Origin: Neurospora crassa OR74A
Lineage: Eukaryota; Ascomycota; Sordariomycetes; Sordariales; Sordariaceae
Assembly: GCF_000182925.2 (NCBI RefSeq)
Contig: NC_026501.1
Coordinates: forward strand, 434,001-498,000
Reading direction: 5' to 3'
Length of the DNA stretch: 64,000 nucleotides
Shown piece after piece: positions 14,101-26,000 of the stretch. The notes beneath the pieces were generated by a model, which was not told the DNA's origin, ran no database searches, and saw only the letters and a list, made by a program, of their open reading frames with translations. The stretch's first letter is position 1, and each line of letters begins with the position of its first letter. The translations under genes were made by a program, and so were the position numbers.

Positions 14101-14601
14101 CAATAGTCAAGGTCACAAAAGCAAGCTCTCAACACCTCTCGGTCCATCTGAACTGCAAGAAGTTACCGTTAGACCAAGCTCCCATCTGGCCCACTCCTAC
14201 ACCCCCCACGCTGTTCCGCCTTGCCAATGTTCCTTTCTTCTATCCTAGCAAGCCTAGCAATGTCTAGCTTCCTTTTCAGGGCAGGTCGGGTCGATCAGCC
14301 CTCCATGCAGCTCAGCCATGCTTCTTCGATCAAGTAACCTCTGACACTTGTACCTAACGTACGGTTGCCCTACCCACGGGACCCCTGAACTACTTTTTCT
14401 TCCCACCAGATTACGCTTTGGATAAAGTCACCTTGCTTCCCGAAAGCCCCTGGCCAGGTACAAGCTGATTTGGTACATCATCAGCTCCCACCATCCCGAG
14501 TTAGCCTGGTCTTACCTATACGTACACTTTCAGGCTTCTGATCCGGGCATGCTTGCTCCGATAAAGAGCGGTTAATTCTCGGAAGTAAGAATGGAGGGTC
14601 G
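8185..14601. other. Gene-poor stretch of about 6.4 kb
   Basis: I find no gene here that I can support. Open frames are short (117 codons at most), with no family motif, signal peptide or plausible splice chain. Features seen are a GTTGT run near 8496-8525, ACCT/AGGT arrays between about 8722 and 9430, and ordinary mixed-composition DNA from 9.6 to 14.3 kb. A non-coding RNA or a badly eroded gene cannot be excluded by eye. Confidence 0.5.
8970..9055. repeat. ACCT/AGGT array, inverted arms
   Basis: Clustered TACCTACC units interrupted by about 25 unrelated bases and closing with GGTACC and CTAGGTACC joints. It is one of the denser members of the motif family; another lies at 9407-9430. Confidence 0.75.
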
Positions 14602-14645
14602 CCCCACATGTTCCCCGGTTGAGGGTCCCGGGGAAGTTGTATAAA
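14602..14645 (+). promoter_or_regulatory. Candidate promoter of the GH3 gene: TATA box and CreA-like sites
   Basis: A TATAAA at 14640-14645 lies about 215 bases before the GH3 start. Just upstream are three matches to the CreA/Cre1 consensus SYGGRG or its complement: CCCCAC 14602-14607, CCCCGG 14613-14618 and CCGGGG 14628-14633. This clustering would suit carbon-catabolite repression of a beta-glucosidase. The motif is short and common, so this is suggestive only. Confidence 0.35.
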
Positions 14646-14858
14646 CTACCTGTCTCCTCCCGGTTCGAAATCATGTAGCGTACTCCAACAATCTTACCTG
14701 TTCTATCTGTCCCGCTGTTTTCCATCTGTATTTCAAGAACGCCTGTTAAATACTAAACATTGCTTGACGATAGACCCCCCTCGACGATTTATTGGTCGCT
14801 CTATCCGTTGAGGCTTCTTACACCAAGCTCTCAACCGCGGACTCCAAGATCAGCCAGA

Positions 14859-17844
14859 ATGACTTCACTTTCCTCGATAGCCGTTGGGGGAGGCCCCTTC
14901 GAGCGGGATACTGATCCCAATCCCTCCCCTTCCAGCAGTATCGACAGCAACACCACGCCCGATACCGACTTCACGCCCATGGGAAGCCCGTTCCAGGAAG
15001 TGGCCGTCCCCAAGAACAAGAGGTTCCTGGCGAAGAAGAAGTTGGCAAATCTGACACAGGAGGAGAAGGTGCGATATTCGACATGACCCAGGAGAGACCG
15101 GCAGGAAGCTGACAGATACAGATTTCCCTCCTAACTGCCGCAGACTTCTGGAGGACAAAGTCCATTCCGGAGAAGGGTATTCCTGCAGTGAAAACAAGTG
15201 ATGGACCCAATGGCGCCCGAGGTGGTATCTTTGTTGGCGGTACCAAGGTGAGTTTTCCAGCCATCAAGCTGGCCAGTTTTGGTTTTGTGCTAATCCTCAA
15301 ATAGGCCGCATTATTCCCCTGCGGCATTTCATTGGCCGCCACATGGAACAAGGCCCTCCTCCGCGAAGTAGGCCGTCATTTGGCCGAGGAAGCAAAGGCT
15401 CGTCAGGCCAACATTCTCCTCGCACCCACGGTCTGCATGCACAGGCATCCCTTGGGAGGAAGGAACTTTGAGTCTTTCTCTGAGGATCCGCTTCTTACAG
15501 GCAAGCTTGCCGCTCAGTATATCAAGGGTCTTCAGGAGAGAGGTGTGGCTGCCACCATCAAGCGTGAGTTTCACCCATTTATTGGCCTGAAAAGGTACAA
15601 AGCTGACATGAGACAGACTTTGTTGGCAATGAGCAAGAGACACACAGATTGACGGTCAACTCCGTGATTGCCGAAAGGCCACTCCGTGAGATTTACCTAC
15701 GGCCATTTGAGATTGCCGTGCGCGAGGCCAAGCCGTGGGCTGTCATGTCTTCGTACAACCTTGTAAATGGGGTTCACGCTGACATGAACACCCACACCTT
15801 GAAGGAGGTTCTTCGAGATGAGTGGAAATTTGACGGGTGAGTGACCACCGTTACCTCTCCTTGAGGGTTACAAAGTCCACTGACACCGAGACAGTGCTGT
15901 CATGTCCGATTGGGGTGGCGTCAACTCTACCGCGGAGTCCATCAAGGCCGGCTGTGACATCGAATTCCCCCACTCCAAAAAATGGCGTTATGAAAAGGTC
16001 ATGGAGGCCCTGAACAAGGGCGAACTCTCCCAGGCTGACATTGACAGAGCGGCTGAAAACGTCCTGACTCTTGTCGAGCGAACAAAGGGAAGCGATCTGA
16101 CACCCGAAGCTGCGGAAAGAGAAGATGACAGAGAGGAAACCCGGGAGCTGATCCGCGAGGCTGGCATCCAGGGTCTCACCCTTTTGAAAAACGAAGGATC
16201 AATTCTGCCCATCAATCCCAAGACCACCAAGGTTGCCGTCATCGGCCCCAACGCCAACCGAGCCATCGCTGGAGGTGGTGGGAGTGCCAGCTTGAACCCC
16301 TATTACACCACCCTGCCTCTTGATAGCATCCGCAAGGTTGCCGAAAAGCCTGTTACCTATGCCCAAGGCTGCCACATCTACAAGTGGCTCCCTGTTGCCT
16401 CTCCTTACTGCTCCGACAAGACTGGCAAGCCCGGTGTTACCATAGAGTGGTTCAAGGGTGACAAGTTCAAGGGAGAGCCCGTAGTCATCCAACGACGGAC
16501 CAACACCGATCTCTTCCTCTGGGACTCTGCTCCCCTCGCCCAAACCGGCCCCGAATGGTCCGCCATTGCCACCACCTACCTCACCCCCAAGCACTCCGGC
16601 AAACACACCATCTCCTACATGTCCGTCGGCCCCGGCAAGCTCTACATCAACGGCAAGCTCTCCCTCGACCTCTGGGACTGGACCGAAGAAGGCGAAGCCA
16701 TGTTCGACGGCTCCGTCGACTACCTCGTCGAGCTCGAAATGGTCGCCAACCGCCCCGTCGAGCTCCGCGTCGAAATGACCAACGAGCTCCGCCCCCTTTC
16801 CAAGCAAAAGCAAATGGGCATGACCCACCGCTACGGCGGCTGCCGCATCGGCTACAAGGAAGCCGACCAAATCGACTACCTCCAACAAGCCATCGCCGCC
16901 GCCTCCTCCGCCGACGTGGCCATCGTCATCGTCGGCCTCGACGCCGAGTGGGAATCCGAGGGGTACGATCGCCAAACCATGGACCTGCCCTACAACGGCT
17001 CGCAAGACCGGCTCATCGAAGCCGTCGTGGCCGCCAACCCTAACACCGTCGTCGTCAACCAGTCCGGTTCACCCGTCACCATGCCCTGGGCTGATCGCGT
17101 CCCTGCCATCTTGCAAGCGTGGTACCAAGGCCAAGAAGCAGGTAACGCCCTGGCCGACGTGCTCTTTGGGCTGCGCAACCCCAGCGGAAAACTCCCCTGC
17201 ACGTTCCCCAAGCGTCTCGAAGATACGCCGGCGTACCATAATTGGCCGGGCGAGAACCTCGAGGTTATTTACGGCGAGGGGATCTACATTGGCTATCGAC
17301 ACTATGACCGGACCAAAATCGCGCCGCTCTTCCCCTTTGGTCATGGTCTTTCGTATACGAAGTTTGAGTATGGGCGGCCGTCGCTGTCTAGTCGCGTGTT
17401 GAGGGAGAATGGAGTTATCGAGCTGTGTGTGGCGATTAGTAATGTGGGCGAGTATGATGGGGCGGAGACGGTGCAGGTGTATGTGCGGGATGAGAAATCC
17501 AAACTGCCGAGGCCGGAGAAGGAGCTGGTGGCGTTTGAGAAGGTGGCGCTGGAAAGGGGGGAGACGAAGCATTTGAGGATGGAACTGGATAAGTATGCGG
17601 TGGGGTATTATGATACAGACAAAAAGGGGTGGGTGGCGGAGGAAGGGAGGTTTGTGGTTTTGGTGGGGAGTTCGGCGGGGGATATCAAGTGAGTTCTTCT
17701 TCTTCTTCTTCTTCTTCTTTTTTTTCTTCTCTGTTTTTTCGTTTCTGATGATGATGATGATGACTGAACTGATTTGCTAACGTTGACGGGTGTAGGTACT
17801 CTGTGCCATTTGAGGTTAAGCAGACTTTCACTTGGGTCTTTTAG
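14859..17844 (+). CDS. GH3 beta-glucosidase with PA14 insert, intracellular type
   Basis: Six exons by my reading: 14859-15068, 15122-15247, 15305-15563, 15617-15836, 15895-17688 and 17796-17844. The introns are 53, 57, 53, 58 and 107 bases, and the product is 885 residues. The enzyme should release glucose from beta-glucosides. The catalytic nucleophile is Asp277 in VMSDWGG, rebuilt across intron 4. The likely acid/base is the second Glu of ESEGYDR (about residue 627). Residues about 445-575 form a PA14-type insert, as in Kluyveromyces marxianus BglI-like enzymes, and a fibronectin III-like C-terminal domain follows. No signal peptide is visible: the first 60 residues are polar and Ser/Pro-rich, so a cytosolic enzyme is inferred. 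The last intron contains a CTT repeat. A start at an upstream in-frame codon near 14760 is possible but lacks similarity to the family. Confidence 0.93.
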
Positions 17845-18335
17845 ATTTACCAACCAACCTACGTAGTCGAAGTCGAACCGTTTTGTCTAGTTCTTGAGTG
17901 ACATAAACCCCGATGGAATCAAATGCTACGCCAATAGCTTTGGCTGTTCGTTTCCCCTTTCCTTCCGGATCGATCTACCTTTTGGAAGTCCGTTCCTTTT
18001 TGAGGGTACCTTATTCACTTGGCTGAAACTCTTCATTTACGCTGCCTTGGTACCCCTTAATGTTCTCCTGTTGCTTGCCTCACTAAACAAAGTCGCTTTT
18101 TTCCTATCTTCAGTCGTCTTATGTCGGCTTCCGTCACTGACACTCTTAACTCGAGAAACAACCCAAAAGCAAACCTACCTACCACGCAACTATTATCTCC
18201 AAGTAAACAACCTCTACTTACTTGACAGAACTATCGCGTTAAGCAAGCGATACTTACGTACGTACGGTACCTATTCAAGGTTCTCAGTACGTATATCCCT
18301 TCCAACTTTCTATCCCTCAAATTCAGGAGAATAAA
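17845..18335. other. GH3 3' region, no gene supported
   Basis: An open frame of about 146 codons crosses this stretch, but it has no recognisable motif and overlaps the likely GH3 3' UTR. Confidence 0.45.
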
Positions 18336-18569
18336 ATGTCATCAATCCACACCCGCCTAACAACAGACAGTCATTCTTTTCGACTGCTGCGTCCGTCCCG
18401 CGGTGCCGAGATTGACCTGCCAATGGCGGAAAGGAGAATATATCCAATCCCACTTGCCGACACGGACCAAAGCCTGTACATTAAGGAGAATGGCTTGGGC
18501 GACTTTGACGAGATGATCATGAAGGACATTAAGATGGCAGATTTCTACGTTCAGGTTGTCAACGGCTAG
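18336..18569 (+). CDS. Possible small protein of 77 residues
   Basis: An uninterrupted frame starts in a good context (AAAATG) and ends TAG. The product is mixed acidic/basic, with no signal peptide, membrane segment or motif I recognise. The second half (MAERRIYPIPLADTD onward) is protein-like in composition. It could equally be a chance frame or the end of a lost gene. A GTATGT sequence directly after the stop is a possible splice donor in an alternative model. Confidence 0.2.
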   Translation: MSSIHTRLTTDSHSFRLLRPSRGAEIDLPMAERRIYPIPLADTDQSLYIKENGLGDFDEMIMKDIKMADFYVQVVNG

Positions 18570-19961
18570 GTATGTGGACGCCACGAACAAGGTCCTCCCT
18601 CGAGCGTGCGTGCGGAAAAGGATCTCCCGATAGATAGACTCGATGACCTGGAGAGATGGAAGAGTAGTCTAGGTACCTACCTCTACATAATTCCGATAGG
18701 ATGATTTCTTGCTCTTGATGATACCTAAGGTCAGGCAGGGCTTTCCAGTACATAGGTTCTACCCTTCACTTGTTGATGCTTGGTTCGAATTCGTCATGCA
18801 CTTGTGTTCACTCCCTTTGTACTCCCTAGGTCTAGACAGTCTGTGACGAAAACCATGCACCTATGCTCCCCAAATCCTCATATTTTCCGTCTTTGGACCA
18901 CCGACCTGAGTGAGCCAACACTTGCCGCTTTGACCGGAGCCATTGACCACGACTCTGAGCACCGAGAGCTAGCTACGGTAGCTAGCGTGAGCAATTGGCC
19001 GTGCGACTATCGGAGAAGCCAGCCGGATTTGACGCCCGTCTAGAAAATTTGCCAGGTAGGTATGTATCAGTTCCAACAACATTGATCTTATGTAATCCTG
19101 ACTGATACAGGACCCCGATCTGCTACCTACCTACAGATACGTAACGCAGAAAGTGAACTGGCCTTGGGGGAATGCATGCACAAGTGATGCTGCAAAAATG
19201 AAGTTTCTGCGCAGGCCTGCACGGTGGAATGGCCCACATTACCCCCTTTTTCCTGAATCTGGACCGTTCGAACCACTCTTCATTATCTTGAACAACCATG
19301 ATCTATTTGATTAACCAGTATATCCATCTTGATGGTAAATGACAGGGTTTCAAAACAATATCTCATATACCAACCCCTTCAGCCTACGGGGCAGCAAATC
19401 AATAAGGTTTATCAGTCAGTCAGGCCCTGAGGAGGCACCCTTTCCCCATGCTTCCATTAATTACCCACTTACTATGCATTTGAAAGGGCCGTATTCTCAG
19501 CAGTTCCCATAAAATAGGAGGGTTCAGGGTCGAGATGGGCCCATCTGATCGGGCAGCTTATAGTTCCATGTCACATCCGGTCATCCAAAGAACCGGGAAG
19601 GGGGCTCAATTGGGTGTGGAATGCGAGGTGCCAATCAACACCGACAGGCCCGTAGGAAGAGTCAGATGGACCACGTGGTCTAGTACATGTAGAGGAGGCG
19701 GCAGTCATGCAAGGGGCCGCTGTGGACGAGACAACGGATGCTACCTTGGGAGCAGCCTAATGCAAGATAACCGCTGTCAAACGAGCATCATGTAGGGCAC
19801 TCTAGTGAATATTCGAAATGTATTATTTGCCTATAAGATGGAAAACGCCATCCCAGGTCAACTAGAAAAAGGATGAGGGAACCTAAAGCCAAAAATAGCT
19901 TCAAGGCTCTTTCAAGGTCTAAATGCTAAAAGACGTCCGAGTATCTATACTAGATCTCCTC
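18570..19961. other. Spacer, no gene supported
   Basis: Contains scattered ACCT motifs (about 18672-18684 and 19122-19134) and short random frames. Its right end is the probable 3' UTR of the minus-strand LysM gene. Confidence 0.5.
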
Positions 19962-20759
19962 TCACACACCAATGCAGACGTAGTAGCCAAGCCACAAATT
20001 GTCGCAAGCGGCGTCAACGTAGGGATTCCACTTGGCAAAGTCCGAGGCGCTGATGCCCGCGGCTTGCTCAATGGCCCAGCAGCCGTCGCCAGACACGACC
20101 TTGTGGAACTTTTTACAGTTGCTAACGGTATTAGGCATCTGGGGAGTCGGGGCGGAGGAGCTGGCCGGCTTGGTGGTGGTTGTAGGCGGGGGAGAGGAGC
20201 CACCCTTGACGCCTACGCAGACGTAGTAGCCCAGCCAGAGGTTGTCGCACTGGGCGTCGACAGCCTTGTTCCAAGCCATGAAGTCGGAGGCAGAGACGCC
20301 CTGCGCCTGTTCGATAGACCAGCAGCCGTCGCCGGACTGGACCTGGTAGAACTTGTTGCACGTGCTCGTGATACTGGGCATCTGAGGCGAAGGGCCCGTA
20401 GGCGAGACCGAGGTGGTCGAGGTCGACAGAGTGGTCGCCTTGGTTGTAGTAGTAGTAGTGGGTGGCGTGGTTGAGGTAGTAGCGGCCTTGGTCGTAGTGG
20501 GAGCGCCTGTGGACACGGTGCCAATGACACAGTACTCGCTGCCGGCGATCAGGTTGCCGGGGCAAGAGACACCGGGGTTGAGCTTCGCAAAGGCGGCCTC
20601 GGTGATGCCCCACGCGGCAGCAAAGGATGCGCAAGTGTCGCCAGTGTTGGCGGCAGTAGCGAAGTCGCAGGACACGCTCTGGCGGGCCTGGAGGACATGT
20701 GCCGCAACCAGCAGCTGGGGGACGACGCCCAGCATCAGAAGAGAGGAAGCGAAGCCCAT
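19962..20759 (-). CDS. Secreted protein with three LysM domains (LysM effector type)
   Basis: Single exon, 265 residues. An N-terminal signal peptide ends near residue 20-26. LysM 1 spans residues about 31-79 (with GDTC and NPGVSC). A Thr-rich, probably O-glycosylated linker follows (about 84-125). LysM 2 (about 134-183) and LysM 3 (about 214-265) are near copies sharing SGDGCW.IEQA.G.SASDF and CDNLWLGYYVC. There is no catalytic domain. LysM domains bind chitin oligomers. Secreted LysM-only proteins of fungi protect hyphae from chitinases, sequester chitin fragments or regulate the fungus's own growth. The gene is divergent from the DUF7136 and chitinase genes. A LysM protein next to a subgroup C chitinase is a known arrangement (for example in Trichoderma), so a shared role is likely but inferred. 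Confidence 0.92.
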   Translation of the reverse strand: MGFASSLLMLGVVPQLLVAAHVLQARQSVSCDFATAANTGDTCASFAAAWGITEAAFAKLNPGVSCPGNLIAGSEYCVIGTVSTGAPTTTKAATTSTTPPTTTTTTKATTLSTSTTSVSPTGPSPQMPSITSTCNKFYQVQSGDGCWSIEQAQGVSASDFMAWNKAVDAQCDNLWLGYYVCVGVKGGSSPPPTTTTKPASSSAPTPQMPNTVSNCKKFHKVVSGDGCWAIEQAAGISASDFAKWNPYVDAACDNLWLGYYVCIGV

Positions 20760-20899
20760 TGTGCCGTGGCTGCGAAGGGATTACAGAGAAGATGCGGCAA
20801 GAGCAACTCGAAGGAGCAAGGGCAGACGGTGAAGACAAGGACGGTGACAAACAACAATGGACGGGCTAAGTGTAGCTTCCATGGTCCTCATCAAAGCCA

Positions 20900-20905
20900 T
20901 TTATA
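20900..20905 (-). promoter_or_regulatory. Probable TATA box of the LysM gene
   Basis: TATAAA on the minus strand about 141 bases before the LysM start codon, a usual spacing for filamentous fungi. No matching element is obvious for the divergent gene starting at 21334. Confidence 0.5.
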
Positions 20906-21333
20906 CTTGCTCCGTGACATGTGTCGATGGCGACTGCCTGACATGGCATCTGTAGGATATCCTCGCCATGAAGCATTTCAAGCCAACGTTGGTGAGGATA
21001 TTTCCCGTCCTAGACGTGACGTCTGGGTAAAATGCTACCTACTCTATGAAGTATAGAGTCTAGAAAAGTCGAACATGTGGCCGAGAGCTACGCCGTGATT
21101 GGATCCCGCCACCTCAAGTATGACAGAGCCGCATGTAGCAGTTAAAGGTAGCTAAACTTGACTTCGCTTAACGTTGGACCCTCCATGCCCATAACTCTAT
21201 TTCCTTCCAACTTTGTGAGTTTATGCTCGCCTCTCTCTTCCCCCGACCTCTGTCTCTCTTGATTCACAGTCATCCTCCGCCACCACCACTGCTTCAACAT
21301 CATCACTATCCCTTTCTCTGACCAGTTGATACA

Positions 21334-22143
21334 ATGTCAGCGTTCCTCTCAGTCGTGCTGCTCTGGGCGATGCAGGTTGGAGCACAAACCACTTTCCCGA
21401 CGACGGTCGAGGTGGACTTGATCTTCCCACGCAACGACACGTATGCGCCGTCGACACTCTTCCCTGTCGTCTTCGCTTTCCAGAACGCGGCGCTGGCTCC
21501 ATCACTCGACCCCTCCCTTAGCTTCCTGCTCTGGGATAACACCTTTGATCACGCGAAAGATTATAAAGTGAACCTGAAGTCGACCAACTTTACCACCGAG
21601 CCCACCTTTGTGTACATGTTTATCTCGACACTCAACACAACAGCTGATGGGGCGCCGGCGTCCTACTCGGTGTCGTGGGAGCTTGGCCAGCACAACTGCT
21701 CCCACCACGGGATCCTGCCTTTCCAGAACATCGGCGGTGGCTTCCGTGGTACCGGTGTGACATTTACCATTGCAAACGGCGCTCCGGAGCCCGACCTCGT
21801 GGAGGCAACGACAAACAGCACCTTATGCACCGACGCCAGCTATTTCGCCTTCAATCTCACGGGCATTCTAGACGGGTCTTCGGGGCAGTACGACGGCCGC
21901 AACACGTGCGCCGTGCTCTCGGACGTGCAGCCCCTGGTGGACGGCGACCCGTGTGCAGTCCACGTGGACTCGGCCGCAGCGAGCAGCATCTCGGCCGCTC
22001 TCACAGCCACGGCATGCACGTACGACAATCCCGTGGTGAGCTGTCCCAGCAAGCAGAACGCGGCGGCGGCGGATACGAAGACTGGGTTCCCAGCCATGCT
22101 AAGCGGCTTCGTCGCGGCATTGGTTGCCATGCAGCTTTTGTAG
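21334..22143 (+). CDS. DUF7136-type secreted, probably GPI-anchored protein
   Basis: Single exon, 269 residues. A signal peptide covers about residues 1-18 (ending VGAQ). The mature N-terminus has the signature (E)VDLIFPRNDTYAP, which I associate with the fungal DUF7136 family. There are at least six N-glycosylation sequons and several conserved-looking cysteines (HNCSHH, NTCAVL, DPCAVHV, ACTYDNPVVSC). The last 20 residues are hydrophobic after a small-residue stretch (AAAADT), a typical GPI-attachment signal. Biochemical function is unknown. It lies between the divergent LysM gene and the co-directional chitinase gene, which suggests a cell-surface role connected to chitin or wall handling. 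Confidence is high for a secreted surface protein and moderate for the family name. Confidence 0.85.
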   Translation: MSAFLSVVLLWAMQVGAQTTFPTTVEVDLIFPRNDTYAPSTLFPVVFAFQNAALAPSLDPSLSFLLWDNTFDHAKDYKVNLKSTNFTTEPTFVYMFISTLNTTADGAPASYSVSWELGQHNCSHHGILPFQNIGGGFRGTGVTFTIANGAPEPDLVEATTNSTLCTDASYFAFNLTGILDGSSGQYDGRNTCAVLSDVQPLVDGDPCAVHVDSAAASSISAALTATACTYDNPVVSCPSKQNAAAADTKTGFPAMLSGFVAALVAMQLL

Positions 22144-23055
22144 AGCAGACATAGTCTTTTGAGCAAGATGCTTTTTGATCCACACATATATATTACTCGT
22201 GTCTCATATGCACTCATATTCAACGGTTCTCCTTTCTTCTCTTTCTTCTTCTTCAATCAACGAGTTCACAACCATTCTTTCGTGCCTTGTGTGTCCATGT
22301 TCACCCCCTTCACTTCTACACTAAGCAATTGGGTGTTTGTGCCTCTTGACTCTATTAGAGACATCTCACCTCTAGGGGCGTCCTGCTACCTCTGTCCGTT
22401 GGTGAAGGAAGGGAGGGCGAGGTCCGGTTCAAGAGACGCCCGTTCACTCGCATTTCACAGCAACATGGTACCCCCTATCCAGTCACCGAGCCGAGTTACA
22501 TAAGAGGGTAGTACCTACCTCTAATTCTGTTCTGGCGCTGTCACCCTTTCTTCACTCTTCAACCCCCTACCTCACAAACCACCAACAAGCGGACTACATA
22601 CGCGCCAGTGTTAGTCCTTTATAAAGCACAGTGGCATTTGCATGCCAACGTCTCTTTCGCTTCTCGGACCTCATTTCGCATGATTCTAAAAGCATCCGGG
22701 ACGAACACATGTTGGTTCTATCAAGTGGCAACGTTGTGAACATGTCGTTGACCGGCATATGGACCATGTCCATCACGGCCCTTGCAATTTCACCCACGAA
22801 CTGCGTGGTGTGCTGAAGGATCAGTCTACCGCGACTGGAGGACCCTGATGAGAACGTGCTTCCACATTTCGATGGGATTGGATAGTGTCGATGTTGGTTG
22901 GTGATCCGTCTACAAGTCCCAGTTGGCCCCTTTATACCTACAAAAGGCAAGGCAGCTCGATGAGCAGCTAGGCAAGGAACCCCCGGGCAGACACATTGCT
23001 TCCATGATTCCATTGAATCGTCCTATCCCTTCTTTTCTTGGTCCTCATCACTATC
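22144..23055. other. Spacer between DUF7136 and chitinase genes with candidate chitinase promoter
   Basis: No gene supported. A TTTATACC element at 22931-22938, followed by the CT-rich stretch 23015-23050 immediately before ATG 23056, would make a normal fungal promoter and short leader. This supports a translation start at 23056 rather than further upstream. Confidence 0.45.
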
Positions 23056-26000
23056 ATGTCCTTCTTTTCACGGGCGGCAACGGTCCTCAGTGCGGCCGCT
23101 CTCTTCCTCTCCTTTGGGACTGGTGGGAGGCCGGGTCGCCAATGTCAAACCTGCGGCAACCGGCCTCCATATCCTACCGGGGGCGAGACGACTGTCCCAC
23201 GCTTTGCAGTGTTACGGGACCCGATCCGGGCAGTTGGCCGGCTTACCACAGCCTGAGCCAGGTGGCGCACTGCAAGGAGACGGTTTTCTACCACTTCTCC
23301 ATCTATGACGATGTGGATGACGGCAGCTCGGGACATCGCATCTACGCCTGCACGTCGTACGGTGCGCTTCAGAAGCCTGGTGCGGATATGAGCCAGATGA
23401 AGGCGAACGCGGACACAACGCACACGCCGACCAACGTCACACTGGAGTTTGGCGGCTGGAACGAGACGGCTCCCCATCACGGCGTCGACCTGCGCAGTCT
23501 GTCCAGGTCGATACGGCGCGCTCTGGCAGCTGGCTATACCTCGGACGACAAGCAGTCGTTGGTGTTGTTTGTGCAAACCGTCACTGGCACTGCCGGCCTC
23601 TACCTCGGCAGAAACGTCAACATCCAGTCCACGGCGCCAGACGCACTCATTGCTTTCGAGAATGCCTTGTACGCTTCCAACAACACGGGCGGCAGCAAGG
23701 CCATACAGCTGTGCGGGCACGACTACGACGGCGACCACGTCGTTGGCTTCATCGCCACGAGCAACACATCCTTCACCCCCGTACAGCAGGCGATTCGGTC
23801 ATGGAAGAACGCTACTTGCCTGTCTTTCGACACAGTGCGGAACATACCCGCGACCGTCGATTTCACGACACCGTTGGTGTTACCGTCGAACGGAACCACC
23901 AACTCAACCTACAGCGCCAGCACAGCCTTGCGGGCGATTCGCGGCAACCACCTACAGGCCCGCGCCGAATGTAGAACCATCCAGGTGGCCTCGGGTGACA
24001 GCTGTGCCAAGTTGGCGACCAAGTGCGGCATCTCGCCCAGCGATTTCACAAAGTACAACCCGGATTCGAAGCTTTGCTCCTCGCTGATGCCCCTGCAACA
24101 CGTGTGCTGCTCGTCCGGGACGCTGCCCGACTTCACGCCCAAGAAAAACAGCGACGGATCGTGCGCATCATACGCCGTTGTACAAGACGATACGTGTTCG
24201 GCCATCGCGGCCGCCCATAGCCTGACAGTCGACCAAATCGAGAGCTTCAACAAGCAGACGTGGGGATGGAGCGGCTGCAGTCGACTGATGGCCCAGGCAG
24301 TCATCTGCCTCAGCTACGGCACGCCGCCCATGCCGGCCCCGCTGGCCAATGCCGTGTGCGGACCGCAGAAGCCCGGGACCAAGAAGCCCGACAACATGGA
24401 CGACATACAGAAGCTTAACCCATGCCCACTCAACGCCTGTTGCGATGTATGGGGCCAGTGCGGCATCACGGCCGAGTTTTGCACTGATACAAATACGGGC
24501 GCCCCCGGCACGGCCAAGCCAAACACCAACGGCTGCATCTCCAATTGCGGCACGAACGTGGTCAAGGGTAAACCGCCCGCTCAGTGGATCAGTCTGGGCT
24601 ACTATGAAGCCTACAGCTTGGGCGGCCGCAGTTGTCTATATCAGGACGTGCGGCAGATCGATACCAACAAGTACTCCCACATACACTTTGCCTTTGGTGA
24701 CATTACCCCGGACTTCAAAGTATCAGCGGGCGATGTTATCAGTACGTACGAGTTCGAAGCCTTCCGAAGCATGACCAACGTCCACCGCGTGATATCCTTC
24801 GGTGGCTGGGCCTTCTCAACAGACGCCGCTACTTACAACATCTTCCGGACTGGAGTGACGGCCGCTAATCGCTTGACCCTCGCAACCAATATCGCCAACT
24901 TTGTCAAAGAGAAAGGCCTGGACGGCGTGGATATTGACTGGGAATACCCTGGCGTATGCACACTCCCTCTTCTTCTTCTTCTTCTTCTTCCTCCTCCTCC
25001 CTTGCGGACCCGAGCCACGGAGCGCTGCTAACTGTTTCCAGGAACCGGACATCCCGGGTCCTCCACCGGGCGCCGACGACGAAGGCACCAACTACCTCGC
25101 CTTCCTGGTTGTGCTGAAGAACCTGTTGCCCGGCAAGACTGTGTCTATTGCCGCACCGGCATCGTACTGGTACCTCAAACAGTTTCCCATCGCTCAAATC
25201 TCCAAGGTGGTCGACTACATCGTACTTATGTGTTATGATCTCCACGGGCAATGGGATTACGGTAATAAGTGGTCGCAAGAAGGCTGTGCGAACGGCAATT
25301 GCCTGCGTAGCCACGTCAACTTGACCGAGACAAAGACGGCTCTAGCTATGGTGAGTTGAGTGCCCAACATATCCCAAGACCCTTTGCCCCTCGGTGTGTA
25401 CCTACGTACTTTGATCCCCCTTCTGACTCCTCCTCCTGCTCCAGATCACCAAGGCCGGTGTGGACTCGGGCAAAGTCGTCGTCGGTGTCTCCAGCTATGG
25501 CCGCTCCTTCAACATGGCTGACGCCGGCTGCTACAGCAAGGATTGCTTCTTTACCGGCTCGGCGACGGCATCCGACGCCTCCAAGGGTCCCTGCACCGAT
25601 ACAGCGGGCTACATCTCGAACGCTGAGATCAACGACATCATCGTGAACAATGCCAGCCGCGTCAACCAGAACTTCATCGACAGCAGTAGCAACAGCCGCA
25701 TCGTCGTCTACGATAATAACCAGTGGGTCGCCTTTATGGATGACAGCATCCGTGCCGCCCGTACCGCAATCTACAAGGGGCTGGGCATGGGTGGTACCAG
25801 TAACTGGGCCACCGACCTGGAGAAGTACCACGATGCGCCCTCCATCAGCAAGGACTGGAGCACCTTCAGGCTCAGCATCAAGAGAGGCGACAACCCCTAC
25901 GCTGTGGGCGACCGCCACGGCAACTGGACCGACCTTAGCTGCACCGACCCAGCGATACAGAATGCCGAGCACTTACCCCCTCAAGAGCGATGGAACATGT

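Noticed and set aside
16199-17005. 268-codon minus-strand frame in the GH3 gene
   Set aside because: Antisense shadow of GC-rich third positions in the GH3 coding exon; composition is Gly/Val/Asp-rich without any motif.
18780-18800. B-box-like GGTTCGAATTC as part of a tRNA
   Set aside because: No stems can be built around it; chance match.
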